NCBI GenBank assembly: GCA_937989585.1
Contig: CALKRW010000042.1
Coordinates: 1-64,000 of the forward strand
Direction of reading: 5' to 3'
DNA from: an uncultured Porphyromonadaceae bacterium
GTDB lineage: Bacteria; Bacteroidota; Bacteroidia; Bacteroidales; Muribaculaceae
DNA: 64,000 bases
Below the pieces are notes generated by a model, which had not been told where the DNA came from, ran no database searches, and saw only the letters and a list, made by a program, of their open reading frames with translations. A program made the translations under genes and the position numbers. This document shows positions 52,460 through 61,975 of this stretch, one piece after another; position 1 is the stretch's first letter, and every line of letters begins with the position of its first letter.

Positions 52460-53257
52460 TCAGATACGCTCAACGTCGGCGGATGCGACCCAGGCGGAGG
52501 TCGTGTTGTTTATCTTCACATGGTACCACATCAGCGATGCGGGATCGTCGGGAGTGGCCACGGAGTCGGTTATCTCGACTTTTGTGCCTTCGTGAATGGG
52601 CACAATCTTGTCGGTCTTGTCTTTTGGCGTCGAGGGCGATGAGCACAGGTTGGTCGTGGGTGCTATTACGACAGCGGTCTCGTGGGAGTTCATGTTGTCC
52701 GAGGTCTGCCAGGCAATTATCAGTGCGTAGGTGAATACGGCCAGTATCAGCAGGCCACCGAAGAATCCTACTTTGCGCACGCTTATGTCGGATGTGAATA
52801 TATATAGGGCGACCATGCCGACAAATACAACAAAAAAACCGAATGCGACCCAGGCCCAGCGTTCTGGCGATGCCCAGGCAACTATACGTTTGTGCATGTT
52901 GTACAGAAACGTGGAGTCATCCTCGGGTCGGTCGGTGATTTTGGTTTTTACAAACTCAAGGTTTCGGCGCGCCAGGTCGTTTGACGGGTCTAGTTTCAGC
53001 GCGCGCTCATATGCGATGATTGCTTGGCCGAGATTGCCGAGGCGGTACTGGGTGTTGCCTATGTTGTAGTATAGTTCGGTAGACACTCCGTCACTGAGAG
53101 CCGCGTTATAATAGTGGAGCGCGTCGTTGAAGTCTTTCTTGTTGTATGCGGCGTCTCCCATGCTGAGGTTGTCGGAACCGAACGCCGTCATTGACGGAAT
53201 AATGCATACGATAACCGCAAGCACGAGTCGGTGTATGATTGAAATGCGCTGTGTCAT
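52460..53257 (-). CDS. batE: BatE: TPR and SH3 domain protein
   Basis: A 265-residue exported protein. A signal sequence (1-28) precedes tetratricopeptide repeats (YYNAALSDGVSTELYYNIGN, LGQAIIAYERALKL; about 38-105). Two membrane helices (WVAFGFFVVFVGMVALYIF; GGLLILAVFTYALIIAW) and a C-terminal bacterial SH3 domain follow (about 195-265, VVIAPTTNLCSSPS, WYHVKI, AWVASADVERI). This architecture is that of BatE, the last standard Bat gene, linked to oxygen tolerance in Bacteroides. It lies 27 bp after batD. Confidence 0.9.
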   Translation of the reverse strand: MTQRISIIHRLVLAVIVCIIPSMTAFGSDNLSMGDAAYNKKDFNDALHYYNAALSDGVSTELYYNIGNTQYRLGNLGQAIIAYERALKLDPSNDLARRNLEFVKTKITDRPEDDSTFLYNMHKRIVAWASPERWAWVAFGFFVVFVGMVALYIFTSDISVRKVGFFGGLLILAVFTYALIIAWQTSDNMNSHETAVVIAPTTNLCSSPSTPKDKTDKIVPIHEGTKVEITDSVATPDDPASLMWYHVKINNTTSAWVASADVERI

Positions 53258-53284
53258 TTTGAGTGTTGTCGGATTAGTTGTTTG

Positions 53285-55123
53285 TTACGACTTGATTTCA
53301 TAAGGGTCGACTGCTTTGGCCTTTGGCTGTTTTACGTTCTCGAGTGCGTAGATTACATCCGAGGCTGTCTGGTAAAGCGCCGAGACCTCTTTGTCGGTAT
53401 GTGGCGTGAATCTGGCCATCTCGCAGTCGTCTAATATCGATATGGTCTTGTCGGTGAGTGCTGGATCGGCTCCGTAGGCACCCAGTTTCTCGGCTATGTT
53501 GTCACGTGTCAGCGCCGAGGCCGGAATGCGGAGTTTGTCGCTGATATAACCCCAGAGTGCTTTGGCCAGGAGGGTATAGAATTCATCGTTGCGGTGTGCG
53601 TCCATGGCCTGACGGGCCAGGCGAAGCCTTTTGACGGCCACACGTGAAGCACGGGCGGTGCGGCGTCCTTCCACATCAGCGCGGAAGTTTATGTGACGGC
53701 GGTAGATGATTGCGGCGCCTATCAGTGCCACAATTACTATGATGTAGGCCAAAATGTACAGAGGTGTTCCGAAAACACTCTGCGGATTATGGATAAGGTC
53801 GGAGGTGCTGACAGGCGTGATATGCTCGATGTCGGTCATTTTCGCTATGTCGGCCTGTGGTGACGTGCCCTGTGCTGCCGAGCCTCGCATTACGGTACGC
53901 TTGTACTCGGGCAGTTCGACAGTAACATATTTGCGTGTCACGGGATCGAAATAGACGAACTTCCATGCCGGTATGGTAAGTTCACCCACATTTTTGGGAA
54001 TGAAGTTGTATGTGGCGGTGAATGCTCCGGTCATGTTGTCCGAACCGTTGAACTTGGCGTCAGCCGAACTTTCAGGATTGAAGGTGTCTACACCTGCCGG
54101 CATGGCGAATTCCGGTGCCGAAAGGTTCTTGAGGTTGCCGGTACCGGTGATTCGGAAAGTGTATTGGGCTGGCTCGTTGGTGCGCAGTTGCTGTGGCTCG
54201 AGTCCGGTCGTGATCTTGTATACGCCGACAGCGCCGTTGAATCCTTCGGGACGTGGTGACGGAAGAGGCAGTACGTTGACCGAGGTCTCGTTAGATGTGG
54301 TCGTGATGTTGTGCGGTACCTCGCGCTGTGTGACGAAGTATCCCTGGGTGATCTCCTCATAGGTTATAACGGTAACGTCATAACGGCCTGAATTGATTTT
54401 CAGCGTGCCTGATTTCTTGGGATAGAGCAGACAGCGTTTAAGGACGGCGGAATAGTAGTTCTCACCACGGAAATGTTCTATGCGGGGCTCGTCGTTGACC
54501 GTCAGTTCCTCGGACAGGAAGCCTTCGAAGACAGGCAGCGTCGTTGCCCTGAAATTTGTTATGGGCAGTTTAGTGTACACCTTTATGGTAGCGATGACGG
54601 CTTCCTGCTCATAAACGTTCGATTTTGAGAGTGTGGTGGTTACTATCAGGTCATTGGGACGGACCTTCTGTACGTTCGATGATGGCTGTATTGTGCCTCT
54701 GTTCCCGCCGGACTGCTGCTGCTGCTGAGACCTGTCGGGAGGAAGCACCTCGAATGCCACGGGCTTGGAACGGTACGTCTTCGAGCCGTCGCTGACCGCA
54801 ACGGCTGGAACCGTTACGCGACCGGCCTTCAGTGCCTCGTATGTATAGGTGTAGTCTATAGTGAACGATGACGACATCTGGCCGTATATTATCTGGCTCG
54901 ACTGCATGGTCGACACTGCCGGCCCATAAATCAGGCGGCAGTTCTTCAGTTCCGGAGAATTAGCCAGACGTCCCTCGACATTGGTCACTCGGAATGTGAC
55001 TGAGAATTTACGTCCTTGTATGACATAGGGCTCGCAGATGGCTCGCACCGACTGAGCGTACGCTCCGGCTGTGGTCATCAGGGCCGTAATCATAAGCAGT
55101 GTATGTATTATGAAGCGTTTCAT
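53285..55123 (-). CDS. batD: BatD-like protein with repeated beta domains
   Basis: A 612-residue membrane-anchored periplasmic protein. After a signal peptide (1-23) come repeated beta-sandwich domains of the BatD type. The second of these (about 158-290: NVYEQEAVIATIKVYTKL, CLLYPKKSGTLKINSGRYDV) is homologous to the separate gene just upstream. One membrane helix lies near 450-470 (YILAYIIVIVALIGAAIIY), and a cytoplasmic helical domain ends it. It belongs to the Bat complex thought to act on envelope proteins under oxygen stress. Confidence 0.9.
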   Translation of the reverse strand: MKRFIIHTLLMITALMTTAGAYAQSVRAICEPYVIQGRKFSVTFRVTNVEGRLANSPELKNCRLIYGPAVSTMQSSQIIYGQMSSSFTIDYTYTYEALKAGRVTVPAVAVSDGSKTYRSKPVAFEVLPPDRSQQQQQSGGNRGTIQPSSNVQKVRPNDLIVTTTLSKSNVYEQEAVIATIKVYTKLPITNFRATTLPVFEGFLSEELTVNDEPRIEHFRGENYYSAVLKRCLLYPKKSGTLKINSGRYDVTVITYEEITQGYFVTQREVPHNITTTSNETSVNVLPLPSPRPEGFNGAVGVYKITTGLEPQQLRTNEPAQYTFRITGTGNLKNLSAPEFAMPAGVDTFNPESSADAKFNGSDNMTGAFTATYNFIPKNVGELTIPAWKFVYFDPVTRKYVTVELPEYKRTVMRGSAAQGTSPQADIAKMTDIEHITPVSTSDLIHNPQSVFGTPLYILAYIIVIVALIGAAIIYRRHINFRADVEGRRTARASRVAVKRLRLARQAMDAHRNDEFYTLLAKALWGYISDKLRIPASALTRDNIAEKLGAYGADPALTDKTISILDDCEMARFTPHTDKEVSALYQTASDVIYALENVKQPKAKAVDPYEIKS

Positions 55124-55151
55124 TGCTTGTTGGGGTTGAATGTTTCAGACG

Positions 55152-55697
55152 TCATTGCAATTGTGCGACTGCGGTAGGGTAGCGCCTTGTGTCTATGCTA
55201 GGGTCGTTGCCCGGAAGTACGGTCAGATAGGTGAATGCGCCTGCCAGATGAATCTGGTGCTCGATGGGACGACGGTATGCGAAGAAACCGTCCGAGACGC
55301 TGGAATAGGTGATTGCGACTGCATCGTATTCAGGTGACTTTATTTTATGTCTGCCTTTTTTGAGTGGTCTTACCGAGTATCGTCCGACACAGTAAACATA
55401 TACTATCTTACCGTCCAATATCTTCCGCCCCAGGAAATGGGGCCCGGAGGTCATGGTGATGTCAAGATTCTTGGCATCGGGCTCGCCTGTCGCCCTGATA
55501 TCGGTGATTTCGTATGGCGATACGAGAATAAGTGATGCGGTGGCACGGCTGTCGGCGAAAACGGTATCTGCGGAAAGTTCAAATGTCATGTCATACTCAG
55601 CCTCGGCAACCGGGTCTGCCTTGGATTTGCTTCCTCTGGCGAATGATGCGTACGCCGATGCTGTCACGAAAAAGAGTATGAGGAGAATATGTTTCAT
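55152..55697 (-). CDS. Stand-alone BatD-like domain protein
   Basis: A 181-residue exported protein (signal 1-20) that contains one copy of the BatD second domain. FADSRATASLILVSPYEITDIRA and GRYSVRPLKKGRHKIKSPEYD, then VAITYSSVSDGFF, align segment by segment with BatD residues ~165-290. It has no membrane helix after the signal peptide. It sits between batC (19 bp) and batD (28 bp). It looks like a duplication of a BatD domain; a role in the same complex is inferred. Confidence 0.82.
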   Translation of the reverse strand: MKHILLILFFVTASAYASFARGSKSKADPVAEAEYDMTFELSADTVFADSRATASLILVSPYEITDIRATGEPDAKNLDITMTSGPHFLGRKILDGKIVYVYCVGRYSVRPLKKGRHKIKSPEYDAVAITYSSVSDGFFAYRRPIEHQIHLAGAFTYLTVLPGNDPSIDTRRYPTAVAQLQ

Positions 55698-55716
55698 CTT
55701 ACAGTATCATCTGCTT

Positions 55717-56529
55717 TTACCAGGGTTTGTCAGATTGATTGCGGCCACCGGCAGGTATCTGCTGTTTTTTGCGGCTTTGGTTTTCCTTCATCTGGACGGC
55801 ATTCAGTGTCTGCTGGTTGTTCTGGTCCTTGGGTTGTTCCTGCTGCTGTTGCTGCTGTTGTTGCTGTTGCTGCTGTTGTTGCTGTTGCTGTTGTTGCTGA
55901 TCCTGATTCTGCTGGTTCTGGTTCTGCTGTTCAGGCGGAAGTTTGAGTTGGGTTATACGCAGGTTCTGAAGCGCTTTGGTGTTCGAGGGCGATTTTCGCA
56001 GAATGCATTTGTAGTTGGCGATGGCCTGCTGGTAACTGTCTATTGCGACCTGGCGTATCGAGTCGAGTTCGTTGTTTCCCTGAGGCATTGTCATTCCCAT
56101 GCCCAGATTGACGGCAGGTGCGGCCTGCTGAGCCGAGTCGACAATGGCCATGAGTGCGTCTCCGACATATACGGCGTCGTTGGCAAGATTATAGATGGCT
56201 TTCTCGCTCAGGCGTGCGTCTGCCTTCTGCTTGGCGACTTCGGCAAGGTCGCGGCGCGCCTGGGCTAACAGTGCGGTGTCCTTGGTGCCTGACATGAGGA
56301 CGGCAAGCGAGCGGTTGTAGGTCGCTGCGCGTGACGAGGGATTCTCGTCGAGTGCATCGTTGTACAGGTCGATGGCCTCGCTGTAGTTGTGGTCATCGTA
56401 TTCTTTGTTGCCCTCCTTGATGGCGTTTCGTTCAGCCTTGTTCGAAGGATCCTGCTCTGTTTTCGAGCAGGAGACTGCGAACAGGACCGAAATCATGGCG
56501 AGAGCGTATATTGTTGTTCTGCGTGTCAT
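55717..56529 (-). CDS. batC: BatC: TPR protein with polyglutamine tract
   Basis: A 270-residue lipoprotein-like exported protein (Cys21 in FAVSC). TPR helices run from ~35 to 195 (NYSEAIDLYNDALDENPSS; AIANYKCILRKSPSNTKALQNL). A tract of 20 uninterrupted glutamines follows near residues 211-230, and the tail is short and basic. It overlaps batB by 4 bp (ATGA), so translation is coupled. BatC is part of the Bat system; the glutamine tract is unusual and may vary in length. Confidence 0.9.
   Translation of the reverse strand: MTRRTTIYALAMISVLFAVSCSKTEQDPSNKAERNAIKEGNKEYDDHNYSEAIDLYNDALDENPSSRAATYNRSLAVLMSGTKDTALLAQARRDLAEVAKQKADARLSEKAIYNLANDAVYVGDALMAIVDSAQQAAPAVNLGMGMTMPQGNNELDSIRQVAIDSYQQAIANYKCILRKSPSNTKALQNLRITQLKLPPEQQNQNQQNQDQQQQQQQQQQQQQQQQQQQQEQPKDQNNQQTLNAVQMKENQSRKKQQIPAGGRNQSDKPW
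55840..55899. repeat. CAG/CAA microsatellite in batC
   Basis: Twenty triplets, read CTG or TTG on the plus strand and CAG or CAA on the coding strand, code for 20 Gln. The mix of two codons limits slippage but the run can still change length. Confidence 0.95.
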
Positions 56530-57617
56530 TTTGCTTGTGTTTTGTCATCGTTGGCTTCCTTGTTTTTTGTCCGGGCAGTCTTGATGCGATTGGCCGAGAA
56601 GAAGTTGACATTCTTGAGCCAGCCGATTTTGCGCTCGACCAGGAATATGTCCACGATCAGGAATATCAGCGCTATCCATGCGAAGACGGGGAACTGCTCG
56701 GCGGCGACCGTGTAGCGCACGTCCTCGAATTCGGATGTGCCGAGTTTGTCAAGTGTGTCGGCGAGGGTGTCCAGAGCATCCGGACTTGAGCCGTTGACAT
56801 ACACGCCGCCTCCGGCCTTTGCTATCTCTCTGGCGGCTTCCTCGTCGACCTTTGAGATTACGGTGTTACCCTCGCTGTCGGCGAGGTACTCGTCGTCTCC
56901 GATGGGAATCCTTGCACCTTTCGATGTGCCTACGCCGATGACGTCGACCTGGATATTCTTTTCTTTGGCGGCTTTGGCTACTTCGAGCGCGTCACCCTCG
57001 TGATCCTCGGCGTCAGTTATCAGGATAATGGCGCGGTGTACGTTCTTCTTGTCCGAGAAACCTTTCATCGCCAGAGACATCGCCTCGGAAATTGAGGTGC
57101 CCTGGTCTGGCATCATTTCCGGATCGAGGTCTGACAGGATTAGTTTTGCGGAGTAGAAGTCGGTGGTCAGCGGAAGGAGGGTCTTTGCATTGTGCGCGAA
57201 GACCACGAGTCCGACCTTGTCGTTGCCGAGTCGGTCTACGAGTTGTTCCAGAAGCAGGCGCGCGCGTTTCAGACGGGCCACGCTGTTAGGGTTGTCGGTG
57301 GACGGTGCCAGCATAGAGCGTGAGAGGTCGAAGGCTATCATCACCTCGATGCCCGAGCGGGTGTCTGTCTTTTCGGCCTCGCCGTAACGGGGACGTGCTA
57401 TGACCAGGACGACAGCCGCAAGGGCTATGAGTTGAAAGGTGATCTTTAGTGCCGGTTTGTAGCGCGAGGCGTCAGGCGCGAGCCGGGCTACCTGCGCGGG
57501 GTTGCCGAAGCGGCGCAGGCGGCGGCGCTTTACGAGGCGGGACAGCCAGTAGAGGAACCAAACCAGAGGTATGGTCAGGAGAATGAGTAGGAAATATGGA
57601 TATGCGAAGTCAAGCAC
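56526..57617 (-). CDS. batB: BatB: von Willebrand A domain membrane protein
   Basis: A 363-residue protein. Two membrane helices at the N terminus (YFLLILLTIPLVWFLYWL; ITFQLIALAAVVLVIA) precede a von Willebrand A domain. Its metal site is MIAFDLSRSM (D-x-S-x-S). A third helix lies near the end (VFAWIALIFLIVDIFLV). BatA and BatB are paralogous and adjacent, 67 bp apart. Confidence 0.93.
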   Translation of the reverse strand: MLDFAYPYFLLILLTIPLVWFLYWLSRLVKRRRLRRFGNPAQVARLAPDASRYKPALKITFQLIALAAVVLVIARPRYGEAEKTDTRSGIEVMIAFDLSRSMLAPSTDNPNSVARLKRARLLLEQLVDRLGNDKVGLVVFAHNAKTLLPLTTDFYSAKLILSDLDPEMMPDQGTSISEAMSLAMKGFSDKKNVHRAIILITDAEDHEGDALEVAKAAKEKNIQVDVIGVGTSKGARIPIGDDEYLADSEGNTVISKVDEEAAREIAKAGGGVYVNGSSPDALDTLADTLDKLGTSEFEDVRYTVAAEQFPVFAWIALIFLIVDIFLVERKIGWLKNVNFFSANRIKTARTKNKEANDDKTQAK

Positions 57618-57684
57618 TTCTGTATGGGTTTAGGGTTAATTGGGTTTTCTTTTCAAATGTAGGTCCGGGCCTCATATCAGCCCG

Positions 57685-58674
57685 TCAGGGCGCTGTTCGG
57701 AAGAGCGTGTAGCGGAGTGTAAGTTCCAGCAGGAGCAGCCCGAGCAGGAGCCAGCCCCAGAATGCGTAGTCGTCCTCGGTGTGCGAGAAACGGCTGACGT
57801 CCATCTTTGTCTTTTCCAGTTGGTCTATCTGGTGGAAGACATCGGCGAGGACCTTATTGTCGGTGGCACGGAAATACTGGCCGTCAGTGGTCTTGGCGAT
57901 GGACTTCAGGGTATTTTCGTCAATTACCACATCCTGCATCTCGTACTGGATGTTTCCGGCGGCGTCGAGGTATGCCGGCGCCATTGCCTTGCCGTATTTG
58001 CCGATTGCCACGGTGTATATCTTTATACCTTTGTCCTTGGCTATCTGGGCTGCGTCCTTGGGGGTTACGATGCCGGTGTTGTTCGTGCCGTCGGTGAGGA
58101 GGATTATTGATTTGCTCTTTGCGTGGCCGTTTGCAAGACGGTTGATGGCGGTGGCGATGCCGTCGCCTATTGCTGTACCGTCCTCGACCATGCCGAGGTC
58201 AATTCCGTCGATATAGCGGTCGATTGCGTTGTGGTCGATTGTCAGTGGAAGGCCTGTCAGGGCCTCGCCTGCGAATATTACTATGCCGATATTGTCGTCG
58301 GGGCGTCCGTCAATGAACTTTTTTGAAAGATTTTTGGCAGACTCCAGACGGTCGGGGTTGAGGTCCTTGGCCTTCATTGACGATGACACGTCCATCGCGA
58401 TGACAATGTCGGTACCTTCCGTGGAGGTTGTCTGCCAGTTGTCTTTGGACTGGGGACGTGCTAGAATCATGATGAGACAGCCTATCGCTCCGAGTCTCAG
58501 CACGAACATGACGTGACGGGCCGAGGCCCTCCAGGGCATACGGCGCGTGGCGAAGGCCGCGGCCGACGAGATGCCTAGTGTGGGACGTGCGTTGCGCGCA
58601 GTATAGATGTATCTGACAATCAGAGGAATGAAAATCAGAAACAGCCATAGGTATTGTGGATTTGCAAGTTGCAT
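57685..58674 (-). CDS. batA: BatA: von Willebrand A domain membrane protein
   Basis: A 329-residue protein with two N-terminal membrane segments (YLWLFLIFIPLIVRYIY; VMFVLRLGAIGCLIMILA). The von Willebrand A metal site is DIVIAMDVSSSM (Asp-x-Ser-x-Ser), with DGTNNTG further on. A C-terminal helix (FWGWLLLGLLLLELTLRY) closes it. Similar to BatB, as expected for the Bat operon. Confidence 0.93.
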   Translation of the reverse strand: MQLANPQYLWLFLIFIPLIVRYIYTARNARPTLGISSAAAFATRRMPWRASARHVMFVLRLGAIGCLIMILARPQSKDNWQTTSTEGTDIVIAMDVSSSMKAKDLNPDRLESAKNLSKKFIDGRPDDNIGIVIFAGEALTGLPLTIDHNAIDRYIDGIDLGMVEDGTAIGDGIATAINRLANGHAKSKSIILLTDGTNNTGIVTPKDAAQIAKDKGIKIYTVAIGKYGKAMAPAYLDAAGNIQYEMQDVVIDENTLKSIAKTTDGQYFRATDNKVLADVFHQIDQLEKTKMDVSRFSHTEDDYAFWGWLLLGLLLLELTLRYTLFRTAP

Positions 58675-58691
58675 TTTCGTTAGTCGGAAAA

Positions 58692-59768
58692 TTACTTATT
58701 TTGAGTCTTCCTTTTTTCGTTTTTCGAGGTTTTGCCTTTCTCGTCATCGGGAACGGTCTCGACTGGTTTGGTGCCTTCTACGAAATTATTAACAGCGTTG
58801 AACGAACGTATGTTCTCGTCGGCGTCAGGGTTCTGTTTCGCGAATTTTACGAAGTCGGCGGTGGTCAGCAGTTCGGTCAGCGATTCGATGAAGGGGCCTA
58901 TCTCTTCTTTTGACATACAGGACTCGATGATCTGGGGCGAGGTCATCTCGCGGGCATATATGCCGAATCGGCCATGCAGATACTCACGTAGGATGTCGGT
59001 GAGTTCAGTATAGTATTCCTTGACGTGACCCGATTCGGCCAGTCGCTTTGCCTTGAGTCGTTTCAGTCGCTCGACGGCAAGCGGGTAGGGTGGTATGACC
59101 TTTTTCTTGTGTGGAATCAGGCGTGCGCCGTTTTTCTTGTACAGCATGAAGATTACTACTGCAATGGCTATCACCAGGATGCCGATAAGGGGCCAGTACC
59201 ACCAGTCGGGAATGACATCGTACCAACGAGCCGGGATGGTCACCACATTTTCCATGGGATTTATCCACAGCGAGTCGCGCATCATCTGTGGCATATCCGG
59301 CTCGAGAACCTTTATGGACACGAGTGGCGAATAGACTGTGTCACCGTCGTAGGCATACTTGAATGGACCGATGTTTGCGGTGCCGACGTCGAAGGGCTGG
59401 ACCAGGAAACTGTAGTTGACCTGAATGCGTCCGTTGCCGAGATCAGTAGAGTCGGAGGTAATCTGGCGCACCTCGGTGTTGCCCAGCGAGAACACGTCCT
59501 GACCGTCCTGATCCTTGGTGGTTTCTATGCCGTCGATAAAGACACCCGAGTGGGAGTTCTTCACCAGTTCGACGCGCACCTGCGTGCGGCCACCCATCGT
59601 CACCTGCGCTGAGTCTGCCGTGGCGTTGAGCACAACCGCCGGTACGGTAGCCGGTACGCCCGTCGTCTGTCCCGGCTTGGCCTGGGCGGACACGGTCGGA
59701 GCAGCAGTCCATAGCGACAGGACGGCGAGCGCGGACAGAAGTATATGTCTGAGTTTGGAGATGAACAT
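58692..59768 (-). CDS. Membrane-anchored Bat operon protein (DUF4381-like)
   Basis: A 358-residue protein. A signal peptide (1-29, VSAQA) precedes a beta-sandwich domain (AQVTMGGRTQVRVELV, GPFKYAYDGDTVYSP). One membrane helix lies at about 190-212 (WPLIGILVIAIAVVIFML), then a helical cytoplasmic domain (PLAVERLKRLKAKRL, YTELTDILREYLHGRF) and a Lys-rich tail. It occupies the place of the small conserved gene between DUF58 and batA in Bacteroides. The function is unknown. It follows the DUF58 gene by 3 bp. Confidence 0.85.
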   Translation of the reverse strand: MFISKLRHILLSALAVLSLWTAAPTVSAQAKPGQTTGVPATVPAVVLNATADSAQVTMGGRTQVRVELVKNSHSGVFIDGIETTKDQDGQDVFSLGNTEVRQITSDSTDLGNGRIQVNYSFLVQPFDVGTANIGPFKYAYDGDTVYSPLVSIKVLEPDMPQMMRDSLWINPMENVVTIPARWYDVIPDWWYWPLIGILVIAIAVVIFMLYKKNGARLIPHKKKVIPPYPLAVERLKRLKAKRLAESGHVKEYYTELTDILREYLHGRFGIYAREMTSPQIIESCMSKEEIGPFIESLTELLTTADFVKFAKQNPDADENIRSFNAVNNFVEGTKPVETVPDDEKGKTSKNEKRKTQNK

Positions 59769-59771
59769 CTG

Positions 59772-60641
59772 TTATGCTTTTTTATGGAAAAGTGCCATGA
59801 GTTGGCGCACATAATCCTCGTCGGTTGCCACGGACACGAAGTTGACACGGGAGGAGCGGAGTGTCTCGGCCATACGCTGCTGACGGGTATACCACCATTT
59901 GTCGTAGGCGTTGCGCGTCGATTTCGACGAAGTGTCTATCCATCGGGTGGCGCCAGTCTCGAGGTCGGCGAAACGGACGAGCCCGAGATCCGTCATCTGC
60001 GCGTCGCGCTTGTCGTATACCTGGATTGCCATCAGGTCGTGACGGTTGCGGGCTATCTGAAGTGCCTGCTTGTAGTCGCCGTCATCGATGAAGTCGGATA
60101 TCAGGAATGCTGTCGTGCGGCGTTTCGAGGCATTGGCGAAATATTTCACGGCGCCTGCTATGTCGGTACGTGTGCCCTCGGGTTTGAAGTCTACAAGTTC
60201 GCGGATGATCAGTAGAATCTGTTTCAGGCCTTTTCCCGGGGTGATGAACTTCTCGATGCGGTCGGTGAAGAAAATGGCGCCTATCTTGTCGTTGTTCTGC
60301 GATGCCGAGAAAGCGAGGGTCGCGGCTATTTCGGCAATCATGTCACGCTTTTCCTGACCGACGGCTCCGAAGAGTCCCGAAGCCGAGAGGTCGACCAGTA
60401 GCATCACTGTGAGTTCGCGCTCCTCCTCATAGACCTTGACGAATGGCTTGTTGTGGCGTGCGGTGACGTTCCAGTCTATGTCGCGTATATCGTCGCCGAA
60501 CTGATACTCGCGGACCTCGCTGAACATCATGCCGCGGCCCTTGAAGGCCGAGTGGTACTCGCCGGCGAAAATGTTCTGCGAAAGACCGCGTGTCTTTATT
60601 TCGATCTTACGGACTTTTTTGAGGAGTTCTTTGGAATCCAT
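59772..60641 (-). CDS. DUF58 domain protein
   Basis: A 289-residue cytoplasmic DUF58 protein, related to von Willebrand A folds. The family region GEYHSAFKGRGMMFSEVREY, then DIDWNVTARHNKPFVKVYEEE and VMLLVDLSASG are present. It is the standard partner of MoxR-type ATPases. It is 62 bp after moxR and 3 bp before the next gene. Confidence 0.93.
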   Translation of the reverse strand: MDSKELLKKVRKIEIKTRGLSQNIFAGEYHSAFKGRGMMFSEVREYQFGDDIRDIDWNVTARHNKPFVKVYEEERELTVMLLVDLSASGLFGAVGQEKRDMIAEIAATLAFSASQNNDKIGAIFFTDRIEKFITPGKGLKQILLIIRELVDFKPEGTRTDIAGAVKYFANASKRRTTAFLISDFIDDGDYKQALQIARNRHDLMAIQVYDKRDAQMTDLGLVRFADLETGATRWIDTSSKSTRNAYDKWWYTRQQRMAETLRSSRVNFVSVATDEDYVRQLMALFHKKA

Positions 60642-60703
60642 TTCTTAGAATTGGGAATTAAGATAAGGGAGCGGAGGATTCCGTCTCCCTGCCGTCGGGC
60701 TTA

Positions 60704-61699
60704 TCAGGGAACCTGGACCTTGTCGAGGATTTCGGTTATGATCTCGTCGGTGGTTATGTTGTTGGCTTCGGCCTCGTAGGTCACGCCGATGCGGTGGCGG
60801 AGCACGTCGTGTGATACTGCGATTACATCCTCGGGGATAACGTATCCGCGCTGGTGGATGAAGGCGTAGGCGCGGGCGGCGCGGGCCAGCGATATGGAGG
60901 CACGGGGCGAGGCGCCGAAGGCTATGATGTCGCTGAGGTCCTTCAGGCCGTAGTCGGCCGGATATCGTGTAGCGAAGGTGATGTCGACTATGTAGCGTTC
61001 GATTTTCTCGTCAACGTAGATTTTCTCGACGAGTTCCTGCGCGGCGGTAATCTGCTCGGGAGTGACGATGGGCTGGATCTCCACCTTTTCGCGCTCGATG
61101 CTCTGGCGGACAATCTCGCGTTCCTCCTCTCGCGTAGGATAGCCAATGACCACCTTCATGAGGAATCGGTCGACCTGCGCCTCGGGCAGGGGATATGTGC
61201 CTTCCTGCTCGATAGGGTTCTGTGTAGCCATTACAAGGAAAGGAGCGGGAAGCGGGAATGTCCGGTCGCCTATTGTCACCTGGCGCTCCTGCATGGCCTC
61301 GAGAAGTGCGGACTGGACTTTGGCGGGAGCGCGGTTGATTTCGTCGGCAAGCACGAAGTTGGCGAAGACGGGGCCTTTCTTGACCTGGAACTGCTCGTTC
61401 TTGACGCTGTAGACCATTGTACCGATGACATCGGCAGGCAGCAGGTCGGGAGTGAACTGGATGCGGCTGTACTTGGCGTCGATGAGTTGGGACAGGGTTT
61501 TGATCGCCAGTGTCTTGGCAAGGCCGGGAACGCCCTCGAGAAGGACGTGGCCGTTTGATAGCAGGGCAATGACAAGTGATTCGACAAGATGTTTCTGGCC
61601 GACGATTGTCTGAGCCATGCCTCTGGTTATGAGGTTGATAAAATCGCTTTTACCGGCAACGAGTTCGTTGAGTTCGCGAATATTCACGGTATCGCTCAT
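60704..61699 (-). CDS. moxR: MoxR-family AAA+ ATPase
   Basis: A 331-residue AAA+ ATPase. Walker A is GVPGLAKT (56-63), Walker B FVLADEINRAPAK, sensor 1 MATQNPIEQEG, and the arginine-finger region FLMKVVIGYPTREEE. MoxR proteins act as chaperones for metal-dependent von Willebrand A proteins, here BatA/BatB. It is the first gene of the operon. A minus-strand TAATTTTG at 61763-61770 is a possible promoter box without a clear -33. Confidence 0.95.
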   Translation of the reverse strand: MSDTVNIRELNELVAGKSDFINLITRGMAQTIVGQKHLVESLVIALLSNGHVLLEGVPGLAKTLAIKTLSQLIDAKYSRIQFTPDLLPADVIGTMVYSVKNEQFQVKKGPVFANFVLADEINRAPAKVQSALLEAMQERQVTIGDRTFPLPAPFLVMATQNPIEQEGTYPLPEAQVDRFLMKVVIGYPTREEEREIVRQSIEREKVEIQPIVTPEQITAAQELVEKIYVDEKIERYIVDITFATRYPADYGLKDLSDIIAFGASPRASISLARAARAYAFIHQRGYVIPEDVIAVSHDVLRHRIGVTYEAEANNITTDEIITEILDKVQVP

Positions 61700-61975
61700 A
61701 AAAGATATTGGATTTTGTTAGAGATATATTTGCATTCAATGATTCGAGGTGTGAGAGCACCGCAAAATTACAATTATAACGTTTAACGTTAACATAAGGA
61801 ATGTTAATTAAAACTATTAAATCTTTAGTGCGTTTAAGTTTAACCTTTTTTAAACGAGGACTGTCGGCCAATCCCTTTGTGTGACAAAACAGGACTTCCG
61901 GAACAAGTGGTATGGACTATGATTAGTCCTCGCTGTCGACCGGCATGAAAATGCCGGGATGGAAACTTCGCTGGC

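Noticed and set aside
55453..56268. Plus-strand frame with a long leucine run
   Set aside because: The leucines are the complement of the batC glutamine triplets; the frame is antisense to batC.
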